Shown here: positions 36,078-44,264 of the stretch, one piece after another
Numbering within the stretch: position 1 is the first letter of the stretch
Layout: the number at the start of each line of letters is the position of its first letter
Assembly (NCBI RefSeq): GCF_003752405.1
Contig: NZ_RKHK01000001.1
Location: forward strand, 868,001 to 932,000
Direction of reading: 5' to 3'
Origin: Bogoriella caseilytica
Lineage (GTDB): Bacteria > Actinomycetota > Actinomycetes > Actinomycetales > Actinomycetaceae
DNA: 64,000 nt
Notes under the pieces: model-generated
Told to the model about the DNA's origin: nothing
The model's database searches: none
The model's input: the letters and a program-made list of their open reading frames with translations, nothing else
Program-made: the position numbers and the translations under genes

Positions 36078-37166
36078 TCAGCCATGCACACGTTGCACCC
36101 AGCTCGCCGGGTCGGCGATCTCACCGGCGGTGGGCAACTGCTCGGGGCCGCTCCACACTGCGGCGAGGCCGTCATGGCCCACCTGGTCCACCACGGCACG
36201 CACAAAGGCAGCGCCGTCACGGTACTGGGCGAGCTTGGCGTCCATTCCGAGCACTCTGCGCAGGATGTGGTCCAGGCCCGTGGGGGTGTCGCGACGCCGG
36301 TCGAAAGCCTTGCGGATGTGCCGCACCGACGGGAGGCGGGCGGGGTCGACGGCGTCCATCACGACGTCGGCGTGCCCTTCGAGCAGGCTCATCACGGCCA
36401 CGATGCCGGCGAGATCGTCGCGCTGGTCCTCGGTCAGGAAGCTCTCGATCAACGGCCCGCCGCCGGCACCGCGCACCGGGTTGTCGGCGTCGTCCGTGGC
36501 CTCTGCGCTGCGCACCAGGGAGGTGACCTGGTCGACCGCGGAGCGGAACGCCTGCTCCAGAGTGGAACTGCCCGCCTGAGCCATGGTTGAGATCAGTGAG
36601 CGCATGCGCTCACGCAGGTGGTCCGCCAACCAGGGGGCGGCGGCGAACTGCACCGCGTGGGTCTGCTCGTGCAGGCAGACCCACAGGCGGAAGTCCATGA
36701 CGTCAAGCTCGAGTTCGCGTTCGACCTTGCGCACGTTCGGGGCGACGAGCAGCAGGCGTTGGGCGAAGGGGTCGTACTGGCCGAGCACCTTGGTGGACAG
36801 GATCGCGAGGATGACTCCCATCTCCTCCCCGGCCAGGCGTGCGCCGGCAGGCATGGAGGGCACCGGCATCAGATCACCGATCAGGGAGGCGAACATGGTG
36901 GCGTTAGCCTCGGACCACCGGGGCCGGTCGACGACGAAGACCGGCACCTCCTCGGCTTGTGCGGCGGCCTCGTGCAGCCCGGTGATCTCCGCGATGTGGG
37001 CAGGCGCCTCCGCAGCGGAGCGGCGCAGCACTTCCACCAGGGCACGCAGATCCGCGGGCGTGCCGGACGGCCCGGGCGGGGCGAGCATGGCGGCTCGCCG
37101 GACGGCAGCGTCCCAGTCGACCGGGGTACTCTCGCCGGCCGCCGCTCCCACATTCAGTTCTGTCAT
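36078..37166 (-). CDS. Zinc-dependent metalloprotease, DUF2342 family
   Basis: 362 residues with the HExxH zinc motif [17 protein letters not shown] (HEQTH at 166-170) and the family segments [13 protein letters not shown] and MVQAGSST-like [34 protein letters not shown] near residue 265 probably supplies the third ligand. The family is annotated as coenzyme F420 biosynthesis-associated only by phylogenetic profile. In actinobacteria it normally sits between dacB and tilS, as here. The substrate is unknown; no signal peptide is visible. Confidence 0.88.
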   Translation of the reverse strand: MTELNVGAAAGESTPVDWDAAVRRAAMLAPPGPSGTPADLRALVEVLRRSAAEAPAHIAEITGLHEAAAQAEEVPVFVVDRPRWSEANATMFASLIGDLMPVPSMPAGARLAGEEMGVILAILSTKVLGQYDPFAQRLLLVAPNVRKVERELELDVMDFRLWVCLHEQTHAVQFAAAPWLADHLRERMRSLISTMAQAGSSTLEQAFRSAVDQVTSLVRSAEATDDADNPVRGAGGGPLIESFLTEDQRDDLAGIVAVMSLLEGHADVVMDAVDPARLPSVRHIRKAFDRRRDTPTGLDHILRRVLGMDAKLAQYRDGAAFVRAVVDQVGHDGLAAVWSGPEQLPTAGEIADPASWVQRVHG

Positions 37167-37232
37167 GCCGCCACGGTAGCCCGAGACCCCAGGGCTGCGC
37201 CCGACGACGGGCGTGTGCTCCTCCCGGCCCGG

Positions 37233-38723
37233 TCAGCTCTCGTCCGTGGCGTCATCGTTTCCGGAACAACCGCAGGCAGCCACTCCGGCCAGGAAGTCAT
37301 CCAGCGCGAGACGCCCCTGTCCGGCGGTACCGGGTTCGAGATCACCAAGGATCACCGAGAAGAAGAGCGGGCGCCCATCGGCCGTGGTCACCAGGCCGGT
37401 GAGGGAGACGGTCCGGATGAGCGTGCCGGTCTTGGCCCGGATCGCGCCCGCACCCGCTTCCGGGAATCGGCCGGAGAGTGTGCCGTGCAGATGCGCGACC
37501 GGCAGCGCGGAGACCAGCCCGGCGAGCTGCGGCTGTTCGCCTGAGAGCTCCAGCAGCCCGACCAGCAGCAGCGGCGGGGCCTCGGATTCCGGGCTCATGC
37601 CGGAGCCGTCCGCCATGGTCAGCGATCCGGTGTCGACACCGAGGCCGGCCACCGCCTCAGCGGCCGCGGTCGCCCCGCCCTCGAAGTCGGGGGTGTGCTC
37701 ACGCTCGATGGCTACCAGACGCAGCAGCACCTCGGCCACCGAGTTGTCCGAGTCGCGCAGCATGTGGCGTACCACCGCGCCGATGGGCGCGGACTCCACG
37801 GAGGCCAGCACCTCTGCCTCCGGCGGCGCGGAGGCCCGTGTGGGCCCAGAGACGGCAATGTCGTGCTCGCGGAGCGCCTCTGCGAAGACGCCTGCGGCGT
37901 GGGCGGCGGGGTCCTCGCGATGGCCATTGGAGGTGCGGCCGGAGTTCACCGCCAGTGGTTGGACACCCATCACGAACTCGTAGTCCAGCGGATGCCAGTC
38001 AGGGTGATGGGTCGGGCCCGTAAAGAGGGTGTCGTCCACAGAGAGGGCAACCTCGGAGATGTCGCGCTCCTGCAGCGCCGTAGCGGTCTGCTCGGCGAGA
38101 TCGGCCAGGCCCGCCCGGCCGGAGACGGAGTCTGGATTGCCCGCGCCCTCGGCGAGCATGGCATCCCCACCGCCGACCAGAGTGACCGTGCTGCCAGAGA
38201 GGACGGTCTCGGTCCGCAGCGTCCGGCCGGCCTCGAAGGTGGCCAGTGCGGCGGCTGCCGTGACCACCTTCAACGAAGACGCGGGGGTGCGGGCGATGCC
38301 GGGGTTGTAGGCGGCGACCTCCTCCCCGCTCAGCGCATCGACGAACAACGCTGAGAAGCCGCCGGTACGCCGCCAGTCATCCTCGAAGTCCGCCAGCAGT
38401 GCCTCGAACACCGCAGGCTCCGGGATCGGCGCCTGGTCGACCTGTGCGTCCACCACGGTGGCGATGTCCGGGGCGACCGGATCTGCGGGAGGGCGAAGAC
38501 CGGGGAAAGGTTGCGCGGCTGGCGGCTCCGGCTCCAGGGTCACGAAGCCCGGCACGAGGTCGTGAGCATCGAGCGTGCCGTAACCGGCCACCAGCGCGAG
38601 CACTGCCGTCACGGCGACGAACCGGGCCCGCCGAACGCGGCGACGACGAGCCGTGGCCGGTGGTGGCGAGGAGGTGGTAGCGGGCTCAGGGAGTGCCGCG
38701 TCCTCACGCTGAGGTTCGCTCAC
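37233..38723 (-). CDS. dacB: D-alanyl-D-alanine carboxypeptidase/endopeptidase (PBP4 type)
   Basis: 496 residues from a GTG at 38723 with AGGAGGAG upstream. A single N-terminal span (ARFVAVTAVLALVAGYGT, ~33-50) exports and possibly anchors it. The penicillin-binding triad is present: SSLK (Ser149, Lys152), SDN in RDSDNSVAEVL and KTGT in IRAKTGTLIRTVSLTG. Trims or cleaves peptidoglycan stem peptides outside the membrane. The C-terminus ends in an unusual CGCSGND cysteine pair. First gene of the leftward tilS-ftsH-fol run, divergent from ppa. Confidence 0.93.
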   Translation of the reverse strand: MSEPQREDAALPEPATTSSPPPATARRRRVRRARFVAVTAVLALVAGYGTLDAHDLVPGFVTLEPEPPAAQPFPGLRPPADPVAPDIATVVDAQVDQAPIPEPAVFEALLADFEDDWRRTGGFSALFVDALSGEEVAAYNPGIARTPASSLKVVTAAAALATFEAGRTLRTETVLSGSTVTLVGGGDAMLAEGAGNPDSVSGRAGLADLAEQTATALQERDISEVALSVDDTLFTGPTHHPDWHPLDYEFVMGVQPLAVNSGRTSNGHREDPAAHAAGVFAEALREHDIAVSGPTRASAPPEAEVLASVESAPIGAVVRHMLRDSDNSVAEVLLRLVAIEREHTPDFEGGATAAAEAVAGLGVDTGSLTMADGSGMSPESEAPPLLLVGLLELSGEQPQLAGLVSALPVAHLHGTLSGRFPEAGAGAIRAKTGTLIRTVSLTGLVTTADGRPLFFSVILGDLEPGTAGQGRLALDDFLAGVAACGCSGNDDATDES

Positions 38724-38891
38724 GTGCTCCTCCTGGGAATCAGGCTGCGGGCATGCGCACCGTCGGTGACGTGTCGACTCCTGGGGTGTCCACCCGTCTG
38801 AACCCGTACCCTAGCCGGATGAGCCCCACGGCATCGGAGCTCGTGGGCGTGCCAGCAGGGCCCGGTGGGTACGGGACAAGGAAGGGAAGAC

Positions 38892-39380
38892 GTGGAGTTC
38901 GACGTCACGATCGAAATCCCCAAGGGGAACCGGAACAAGTACGAGGTCGATCATGAGACCGGGCGGATCCGACTGGACCGGATGCTCTTCACCTCGACCC
39001 GCTATCCGGACGACTACGGCTTCATCGAGGAGACACTCGGTGAGGACGGCGACCCCCTGGACGCCCTGGTGCTCCTCGAGGAGCCGACCTTTCCCGGCTG
39101 CCTGATCAAGTGCCGTGCGCTCGGCATGTTCCGCATGCGCGACGAAGCCGGTGGCGACGACAAGGTGCTGTGCGTACCCTCAGCCGACCAGCGCGCTTCG
39201 TGGCGCACCGACATCGAGGACGTCTCGGAGTTCCACCGCCTGGAGATCCAGCACTTCTTCGAGGTGTACAAGGACCTGGAACCGGGCAAGTCCGTCGAGG
39301 GAGCGCACTGGGTGGGCCGCGAGGCCGCCGAGGAGGAGATCCGCCGCTCCTATCAGCGCCTGAAGGACAACGGCCACTGA
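38892..39380 (+). CDS. ppa: Inorganic pyrophosphatase
   Basis: 162 residues from the GTG at 38892 ([18 protein letters not shown]), preceded by GGAAGGGAAGAC. Family I (PPase) metal-binding signature [14 protein letters not shown] near residues 55-68, and [12 protein letters not shown] at the start. Hydrolyses pyrophosphate in the cytoplasm to drive biosynthesis. Monocistronic, divergent from dacB. Confidence 0.97.
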   Translation: MEFDVTIEIPKGNRNKYEVDHETGRIRLDRMLFTSTRYPDDYGFIEETLGEDGDPLDALVLLEEPTFPGCLIKCRALGMFRMRDEAGGDDKVLCVPSADQRASWRTDIEDVSEFHRLEIQHFFEVYKDLEPGKSVEGAHWVGREAAEEEIRRSYQRLKDNGH

Positions 39381-39414
39381 GCTAGCTCGGCTACGGCCGG
39401 GTGTGGGCCCGATG

Positions 39415-39516
39415 CCGACGCCGCGGCCGAACCGACGCCGCGGCGATTGTGCTCAGTAAACGTCGCTTCGGCACCGATCATCGGCGCCCGAAGCGACGAT
39501 AGGTGATCACGATCGC
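39415..39516. repeat. Palindromic intergenic element D (class II) with left tandem repeat
   Basis: Outer imperfect arms GCGATTGTGCTCA (39443-39455) and TGATCACGATCGC (39504-39516), 11 of 13 pairing. Inner perfect 11-bp arms CGTCGCTTCGG (39461-39471) / CCGAAGCGACG (39488-39498). A 13-bp direct repeat CCGACGCCGCGGC (39415-39427, 39432-39444) abuts and slightly overlaps the left arm. Span of the core 74 bp, similar to class I elements. Lies between the ppa and NlpC/P60 genes, which are convergent. Confidence 0.7.
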
Positions 39517-39557
39517 CCAGGGAGGGTGGCCCCGACTCGGGTGACACCACGACTAGA

Positions 39558-39597
39558 GACCCCAGGGTCGCCCCGACTCGGGGGAGGCCCTGGGGTC
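39558..39597. terminator. Terminator hairpin downstream of the NlpC/P60 gene
   Basis: Perfect 10-bp inverted repeat GACCCCAGGG (39558-39567) / CCCTGGGGTC (39588-39597) with an inner CCCCG-act-CGGGG stem. Lies immediately after the leftward NlpC/P60 stop at 39602 and downstream of ppa, so it can serve both. Confidence 0.7.
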
Positions 39598-39601
39598 GAC
39601 C

Positions 39602-41125
39602 TCAGACGCCGGGGCGGATGAAGATCGGAGTGCTGGTGAACCAGCTGATCGGGCCCGTGCCGGAGGGCCTGTTCGGGTTCCATGCACCGATGACCTGACC
39701 GTTGCCGATGTAGATGGCGGTGTGGCCGGGTGCCCAGACGATGTCGCCGGGGCGTGCCTGGTGTGCGGGAACCTGGATGCCGGCGTAGCGCTGAGCGGCG
39801 GAGGACTGCGGGACTCCGTGGATCCCCACGGAGTCATACATGTACTTCACAAAGCTTGAGCAGTCGAAGCCGACGTTCGGGTTCATGCTGCCCCACACGT
39901 AGGGAATGCCCGTGTACTGATAGGCAGTCGCCACGATCTGGGCACCACGGCCATGGTCCGGCGGCGCGGTCGGCGGGGCCGGTGTGGGCGGCGGAGCCGG
40001 CGCGGGGGGCGGTGTGGGCGTCGGGCTCGGCGACGGGCTGGGTGCCGGAGGAGGCGTCGGCGACGGGCTCGGGCTGGGCGAGGGGTTCGACGGGCTCGGG
40101 CTCGGTGACGGGTTCGACGGGCTCGGGCTGGGCGACGGGCTCGGACTCGGTGACGGGTTCGACGGGCTCGGGCTCGGGTTCGATGGCGACGGGCTCGGGC
40201 TGGACGGCGTCGGGCTCGGCGAGGTGCCCGGGCTCGGCGCGGAAGGCTGGCTCGATCCGCTCCCGTTGCTGGGCTGGGAGTCACCGGCTGCGGGCGCCTG
40301 GGTGTCCGGCTGGCGATCAGCCTCGGCCTGTTCCGCACGCGTCTCACGCTCGCGGCGATCCTCGTCCAAGCGGTCCTGACGTTCACGCTCCAGATCCACC
40401 GTGGTGTTCCGGTGCGCAGCGAGCTCAGTGATCAGTTCCTCGCGCTGCGCCAGAGACTCCTGAAGCTGGTTCTCCGTTGACCACGCGGCACTCTCGGCCT
40501 CTTCGGCCGCTGCGGCCAAGACCTCCGTGGCCTCCTCCTGCTCGGCGACGGCGACGTCCGCGCGGGCTTGCAAGGTCGAGTGCACCTGCTCCAAGGCTTC
40601 GAAGTGCTGGAGTTGGCCGGCGGTGCGCGAGCCCAGTTGCTCCAGCGCGTACTGCCGCGACGCCGCTTCGCCGAAGGACTCCACCGACATGTACGGAGCC
40701 AGAGTGGCCAGCGACGCTGAACCCTCGCGGTACATCGCCGCGCCCACGCGGCCCAGTTCGGCGCGCGCGATCTCCACCTCGGCACCGGCGGCGTCGGCGC
40801 GCTCTTGCAGGTCCTCGGCATGTTCGATGGCCGCCTCGAGTGCCACCTGGGCATCCGCGTACTCCGCATAGGCCGCTTGAGCGGAGTTCTCGGCCTGCTC
40901 GGCGCGGGAGGTCACGCCGGCCAATTCAAGTTCGAGCGCAGCGATGGCCGAGGCCGTGCTCTGTTCCGCCTCGCGTGACTGCTCGATCTCGTCCTCACTC
41001 GGCGCAGCAGTGGCCTGAGGCAGGGTCAGCAGGCTGAGGGCGCCGGCAATGGCGAGCGCGCAGGTGGCAGCGATGCCGCGCACCGCGGGGGCGGTACGGG
41101 GGGCGCGATAGGAGGGGACTCGCAC
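39602..41125 (-). CDS. Secreted NlpC/P60 (C40) peptidoglycan hydrolase with coiled coil and Pro-Ser linker
   Basis: 507 residues from a GTG at 41125 with GGAGG 7 nt upstream. A signal peptide (ALAIAGALSLLTLPQATAA) is followed by a long coiled coil (~42-260), as in RipA/CwlO-like hydrolases. Then comes a ~110-residue linker of SPSP/NPSP repeats encoded by a GC-rich microsatellite (about 39.98-40.24 kb). The C-terminal NlpC/P60 domain has the catalytic Cys in NVGFDCSSFVKYMYDS and the His in PGHTAIYIGNGQVIGAW. Likely cleaves D-Glu-mDAP-type (or other position-3) peptide bonds in daughter-cell separation; the coiled coil may keep it inactive until activated. Confidence 0.93.
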   Translation of the reverse strand: MRVPSYRAPRTAPAVRGIAATCALAIAGALSLLTLPQATAAPSEDEIEQSREAEQSTASAIAALELELAGVTSRAEQAENSAQAAYAEYADAQVALEAAIEHAEDLQERADAAGAEVEIARAELGRVGAAMYREGSASLATLAPYMSVESFGEAASRQYALEQLGSRTAGQLQHFEALEQVHSTLQARADVAVAEQEEATEVLAAAAEEAESAAWSTENQLQESLAQREELITELAAHRNTTVDLERERQDRLDEDRRERETRAEQAEADRQPDTQAPAAGDSQPSNGSGSSQPSAPSPGTSPSPTPSSPSPSPSNPSPSPSNPSPSPSPSPSPSPSNPSPSPSPSNPSPSPSPSPTPPPAPSPSPSPTPTPPPAPAPPPTPAPPTAPPDHGRGAQIVATAYQYTGIPYVWGSMNPNVGFDCSSFVKYMYDSVGIHGVPQSSAAQRYAGIQVPAHQARPGDIVWAPGHTAIYIGNGQVIGAWNPNRPSGTGPISWFTSTPIFIRPGV

Positions 41126-41365
41126 CGGGGGCCTCCGGAAGAAAGGGATACGGAGTCACGAATCAGTCTCGTGACGTCGTCACACTAGCGGACGATTACC
41201 CCTATGGGAACACTGGTCACCTTATTCCCGTTGTTCACATCCGTCCCATCGGCCCCAGAGTTCCACATTTCGAGATTTCCCATCCGGCCTCTGGTGCCCC
41301 CGATGCTGCCCGCGTACCGTCCGAGGCATGTTCCGCCGTCGAATGCCCAGCTGACCGGCACGCCC

Positions 41366-41395
41366 CTGCCGCCGCACCCGGTGCGGCCCGGGCAG
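41366..41395 (+). promoter_or_regulatory. Hairpin in the metY leader region
   Basis: The 371-bp gap 41126-41496 between the NlpC/P60 and metY starts contains a bulged stem: CTGCC (41366-41370) with GGCAG (41391-41395), and GCCGCA (41371-41376) with TGCGGC (41382-41387), loop CCCGG. It lies about 100 bp before metY. No known SAM or other riboswitch core was recognised. A leader control element is possible but unproven; the rest of the gap shows nothing notable. Confidence 0.35.
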
Positions 41396-41496
41396 CTAGC
41401 GCGCCGGCGTTCTTCGACCCCCCTTCAGGAGCGGACACGTGGCAGCCGAGATCGGCGCCCCGCTCCACCCCACCGCCGGACTATGGAGCAGACATC

Positions 41497-42828
41497 GTGA
41501 GCGAACAGCAGAACTGGGCATTCGAGACCCGACAGATTCATGCCGGGCAGGAGCCCGACGCGGCGACCGGCGCACGCGCCCTGCCGATCTACCAGACAAC
41601 GTCCTTCGTCTTCGAGAACACCAAGCAGGCGGCCGACCGCTTTGCCCTGGCCGAACTCGGGCCGATCTACACCCGGATCACCAACCCCACCCAGGAATCC
41701 GTGGAGAACCGCATCGCGGACCTCGACGGCGGCGTCGGCGCGCTGCTCGTGTCCTCCGGCCAAGCCGCAGAGACCTTGGCGATCCTGAACATCGCCGAGG
41801 CGGGCGATCACCTCGTGGCGAGTTCCCACCTGTACGGCGGCACCTACAACCTGCTGCAGCACACCTTGAGCAAGTACGGCATCGAGACCACCTTCATCGC
41901 GGACCCGAACGACGCGCAGGCCTGGCGCGACGCCGTCCGGCCCAACACCAAGCTGTTCTTCGCGGAGACCATCGCCAACCCCGCCGGTTCGGTGCTCGAC
42001 ATCGCCGCAGTCTCCGGCGTCGCCCATGAGGCCGGGGTGCCGCTCCTGGTGGACAACACCGTGGCCACCCCCTACCTGCTGCGACCGCTCGAGCACGGCG
42101 CGGACATCGTGGTCTACTCGGCCACCAAGTACCTCGGCGGGCACGGCACCGCGATCGCGGGCGTGATCGTCGACGGCGGCCGCTTCGACTGGTCCGCAAA
42201 CCCGGAGCGCTTCCCCAACTACAACACCCCGGACCCGAGCTATCACGGGCTGGTCTTCAAGGATCTCGGCGCTCCGGCCTTCATCCTCAAGGCACGCGTT
42301 CAGCTCCTGCGCGACCTCGGCCCGGCCGTCGCCCCCTTCAACGCCTTCCTGATCGCCCAGGGCTTGGAGACGCTCTCCCTGCGACTCGAGCGGCATGTGT
42401 CCAATGCCCAGCAGGTGGCCGAGTTCCTAGAGGCCCAGGAGCAGGTCACCTCCGTGGCCTACGCCGGGCTCGCCTCCTCCCCCTGGCATCAACTGGCCCA
42501 GAAGTACGTGCCCCGTGGCGCTGGAGCCGTGCTCGCCTTCGAGCTGGCCGGCGGCTACGACGCGGGGATCGCCTTCGTGGATGCCCTCAAGCTGCACTCC
42601 CTGGTCGCCAACATCGGCGATGTGCGATCGCTCGTGATCCACCCCGCTTCCACCACGCACTCCCAGCTCGACGCCGAGGGTCTGGCCGCAGCTGGGGTCA
42701 GCCCGGGCCTGGTGCGCCTGGCGGTGGGTATCGAGCACATCGACGACATCCTCGATGACCTGCGGGTCGGTCTGGACGCGGCGGCTACCGCCACCGGCGG
42801 TGCGACCAAAAGCTCCGAGGCGGCCTGA
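41497..42828 (+). CDS. metY: O-acetylhomoserine sulfhydrylase / O-acetylhomoserine aminocarboxypropyltransferase
   Basis: 443 residues from a GTG at 41497 with GGAG 8 nt upstream. Cys/Met-metabolism PLP family: FETRQIHAGQEPD start, YTRITNPTQESVENRIADLDG, and the PLP lysine in VVYSATKYLGGHGTAIAG (about residue 212). ~430 residues with VFKDLGAPAFILKARVQLLRD is typical of MetY rather than MetB/MetC (~380). Converts O-acetylhomoserine plus sulfide to homocysteine. metX follows 1 bp later. Confidence 0.96.
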   Translation: MSEQQNWAFETRQIHAGQEPDAATGARALPIYQTTSFVFENTKQAADRFALAELGPIYTRITNPTQESVENRIADLDGGVGALLVSSGQAAETLAILNIAEAGDHLVASSHLYGGTYNLLQHTLSKYGIETTFIADPNDAQAWRDAVRPNTKLFFAETIANPAGSVLDIAAVSGVAHEAGVPLLVDNTVATPYLLRPLEHGADIVVYSATKYLGGHGTAIAGVIVDGGRFDWSANPERFPNYNTPDPSYHGLVFKDLGAPAFILKARVQLLRDLGPAVAPFNAFLIAQGLETLSLRLERHVSNAQQVAEFLEAQEQVTSVAYAGLASSPWHQLAQKYVPRGAGAVLAFELAGGYDAGIAFVDALKLHSLVANIGDVRSLVIHPASTTHSQLDAEGLAAAGVSPGLVRLAVGIEHIDDILDDLRVGLDAAATATGGATKSSEAA

Positions 42829-42829
42829 G

Positions 42830-44056
42830 GTGAACGACCGCCGCGCCCACCACCAGCACAGTGGGGCGCTTCCCGGCCAGCAGCCGAGCCAGCCAGGCCG
42901 GCCGCGCCGTCGGGTGATCGACGTCGACTCCCTTCCCGCCACCGGCGCCTGGCGGCCCGGGGATGACCCCGGCCACCGCAGCTTCGCCGAGATCGGATCC
43001 CTGGCATTGGAGGTGGGTGGGCGACTGCCCGCGGTGACGATCGCCTACGAGTCCTGGGGCCGGCTGAACGCCGCGGGCGACAATGCGGTACTGATCCTGC
43101 ATGCCCTGACCGGTGAGTCCCATGTGGCGTCGCACGGGCCCGAGGATGCGCCGGGATGGTGGGAGCAGCTGGTCGGCCCGGGCAAGGCTATCGACACCAA
43201 CCGGTACTTCGTGGTGGCGCCGAACGTGCTGGGTGGATGCCAGGGGACGACCGGTCCGGCCTCCCCTGCGCCGAACGGCACGCCGTGGGGCTCACGGTTC
43301 CCGCACCTGACCGTGCGCGACCAGGTGGCTGCTGAGCTGGAGCTCACCGACCTGCTCGGCATCGGTCAGTGGGCGGCGGTGATCGGCGCCTCGGTGGGCG
43401 GCAACCGCGTGCTCGAGTGGGCGGTGACCGCCCCGGAGCGCGTGCGCGCCATCGCGCCCATCGCCACCGGCGCCCAGACCACCGCGGAACAGGTGGCCTG
43501 GGCGCACACGCAGCTGGCCGCCATCGAGCTGGACCCGGGCTGGCGGGGTGGTGACTACTACCAGGCAGCGCCGGGAGAGGGGCCACACCGCGGGCTCGGC
43601 CTCGCCCGGTCGATCGCGCACACCACCTACCGCTCCCCCGCGGAGCTGGATGCGCGCTTCGGCCGCTTCCCTCAGGGCGGCGAGGAGCCGCTGCACGGCG
43701 GGCGCCTGGCGGTGCAGTCCTACCTCGATCACCATGCGGCGAAGCTGGCTGAGCGCTTCGACGCCGGCTCGTACGTGGCGCTGACCCGCGCGATGATCAC
43801 TCACGACGTCGGCCGTGATCGCGGCGGGGTGGAGGCCGCGCTCGCGCAGATCACCGCCGAGGCGCTCGTGCTCGCGGTGGACTCCGACCGGCTGTTCTAC
43901 CCGGAGGAGTCTGAGCGCATCGCACGCGCGATCCCTGGCGCCGGACCGGTGGGGACCGTGCGCTCGCCCTACGGTCATGACGGGTTCCTCATCGAGTGCC
44001 AGCAGGTGGAGGCACTGCTCGGCCGATTCCTCCGCGCGGTCTCCCCTCAGCGCTAG
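42830..44056 (+). CDS. metX: Homoserine O-acetyltransferase
   Basis: 408 residues from the GTG at 42830, 1 bp after the metY stop; the first ~30 residues are a basic extension. Alpha/beta-hydrolase fold acyltransferase with YESWGRLNAAGDNAVLILHALTG, PNVLGGCQGTTGP (oxyanion region), the nucleophile Ser in GASVGGNRVLEW, and an Asp/His end (YGHDGFLIE near the C-terminus). Makes O-acetylhomoserine, the substrate of MetY, so the pair forms the direct-sulfhydrylation route to methionine. Confidence 0.95.
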   Translation: MNDRRAHHQHSGALPGQQPSQPGRPRRRVIDVDSLPATGAWRPGDDPGHRSFAEIGSLALEVGGRLPAVTIAYESWGRLNAAGDNAVLILHALTGESHVASHGPEDAPGWWEQLVGPGKAIDTNRYFVVAPNVLGGCQGTTGPASPAPNGTPWGSRFPHLTVRDQVAAELELTDLLGIGQWAAVIGASVGGNRVLEWAVTAPERVRAIAPIATGAQTTAEQVAWAHTQLAAIELDPGWRGGDYYQAAPGEGPHRGLGLARSIAHTTYRSPAELDARFGRFPQGGEEPLHGGRLAVQSYLDHHAAKLAERFDAGSYVALTRAMITHDVGRDRGGVEAALAQITAEALVLAVDSDRLFYPEESERIARAIPGAGPVGTVRSPYGHDGFLIECQQVEALLGRFLRAVSPQR

Positions 44057-44097
44057 CCGCTCCCGCAGAGCCAGCACCGGGGGCCCGCCACCCCGGC

Positions 44098-44202
44098 GCG
44101 ATTGTGCTCACTAGATGTCGCTCTGGGCGCCCCGGCGTGCATCTATTCCGACGTTTGGCGCGCACAATCGCGGAGAGCGCGGGCGCGCACAATCGCGGAG
44201 AG
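44098..44202. repeat. Palindromic intergenic element E (class II) with duplicated right arm
   Basis: Left end GCGATTGTGCTCA (44098-44110), identical to that of element D. The right end carries CACAATCGC twice (44163-44171 and 44188-44196), inside a 21-bp direct repeat with a 25-bp period (44157-44177, 44182-44202). It occupies most of the 208-bp gap between metX and the alpha/beta hydrolase gene. The inner stem is less clear than in the other copies. Confidence 0.62.
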
Positions 44203-44264
44203 GGCGGTGCGGCTGGCGGCCGGCGGAGGGGGCGAGGGCCGGGCATTCGTAGCATCATGGAGAG

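Noticed and set aside
39984-40379. Gly-Leu-Asp repeat frame on the + strand
   Set aside because: Arises from the Pro-Ser microsatellite of the NlpC/P60 gene read in reverse.
41328-41354. Eight-codon leader peptide (MFRRRMPS) before metY
   Set aside because: No Cys or Met run typical of attenuators beyond chance, and no clear Shine-Dalgarno sequence.
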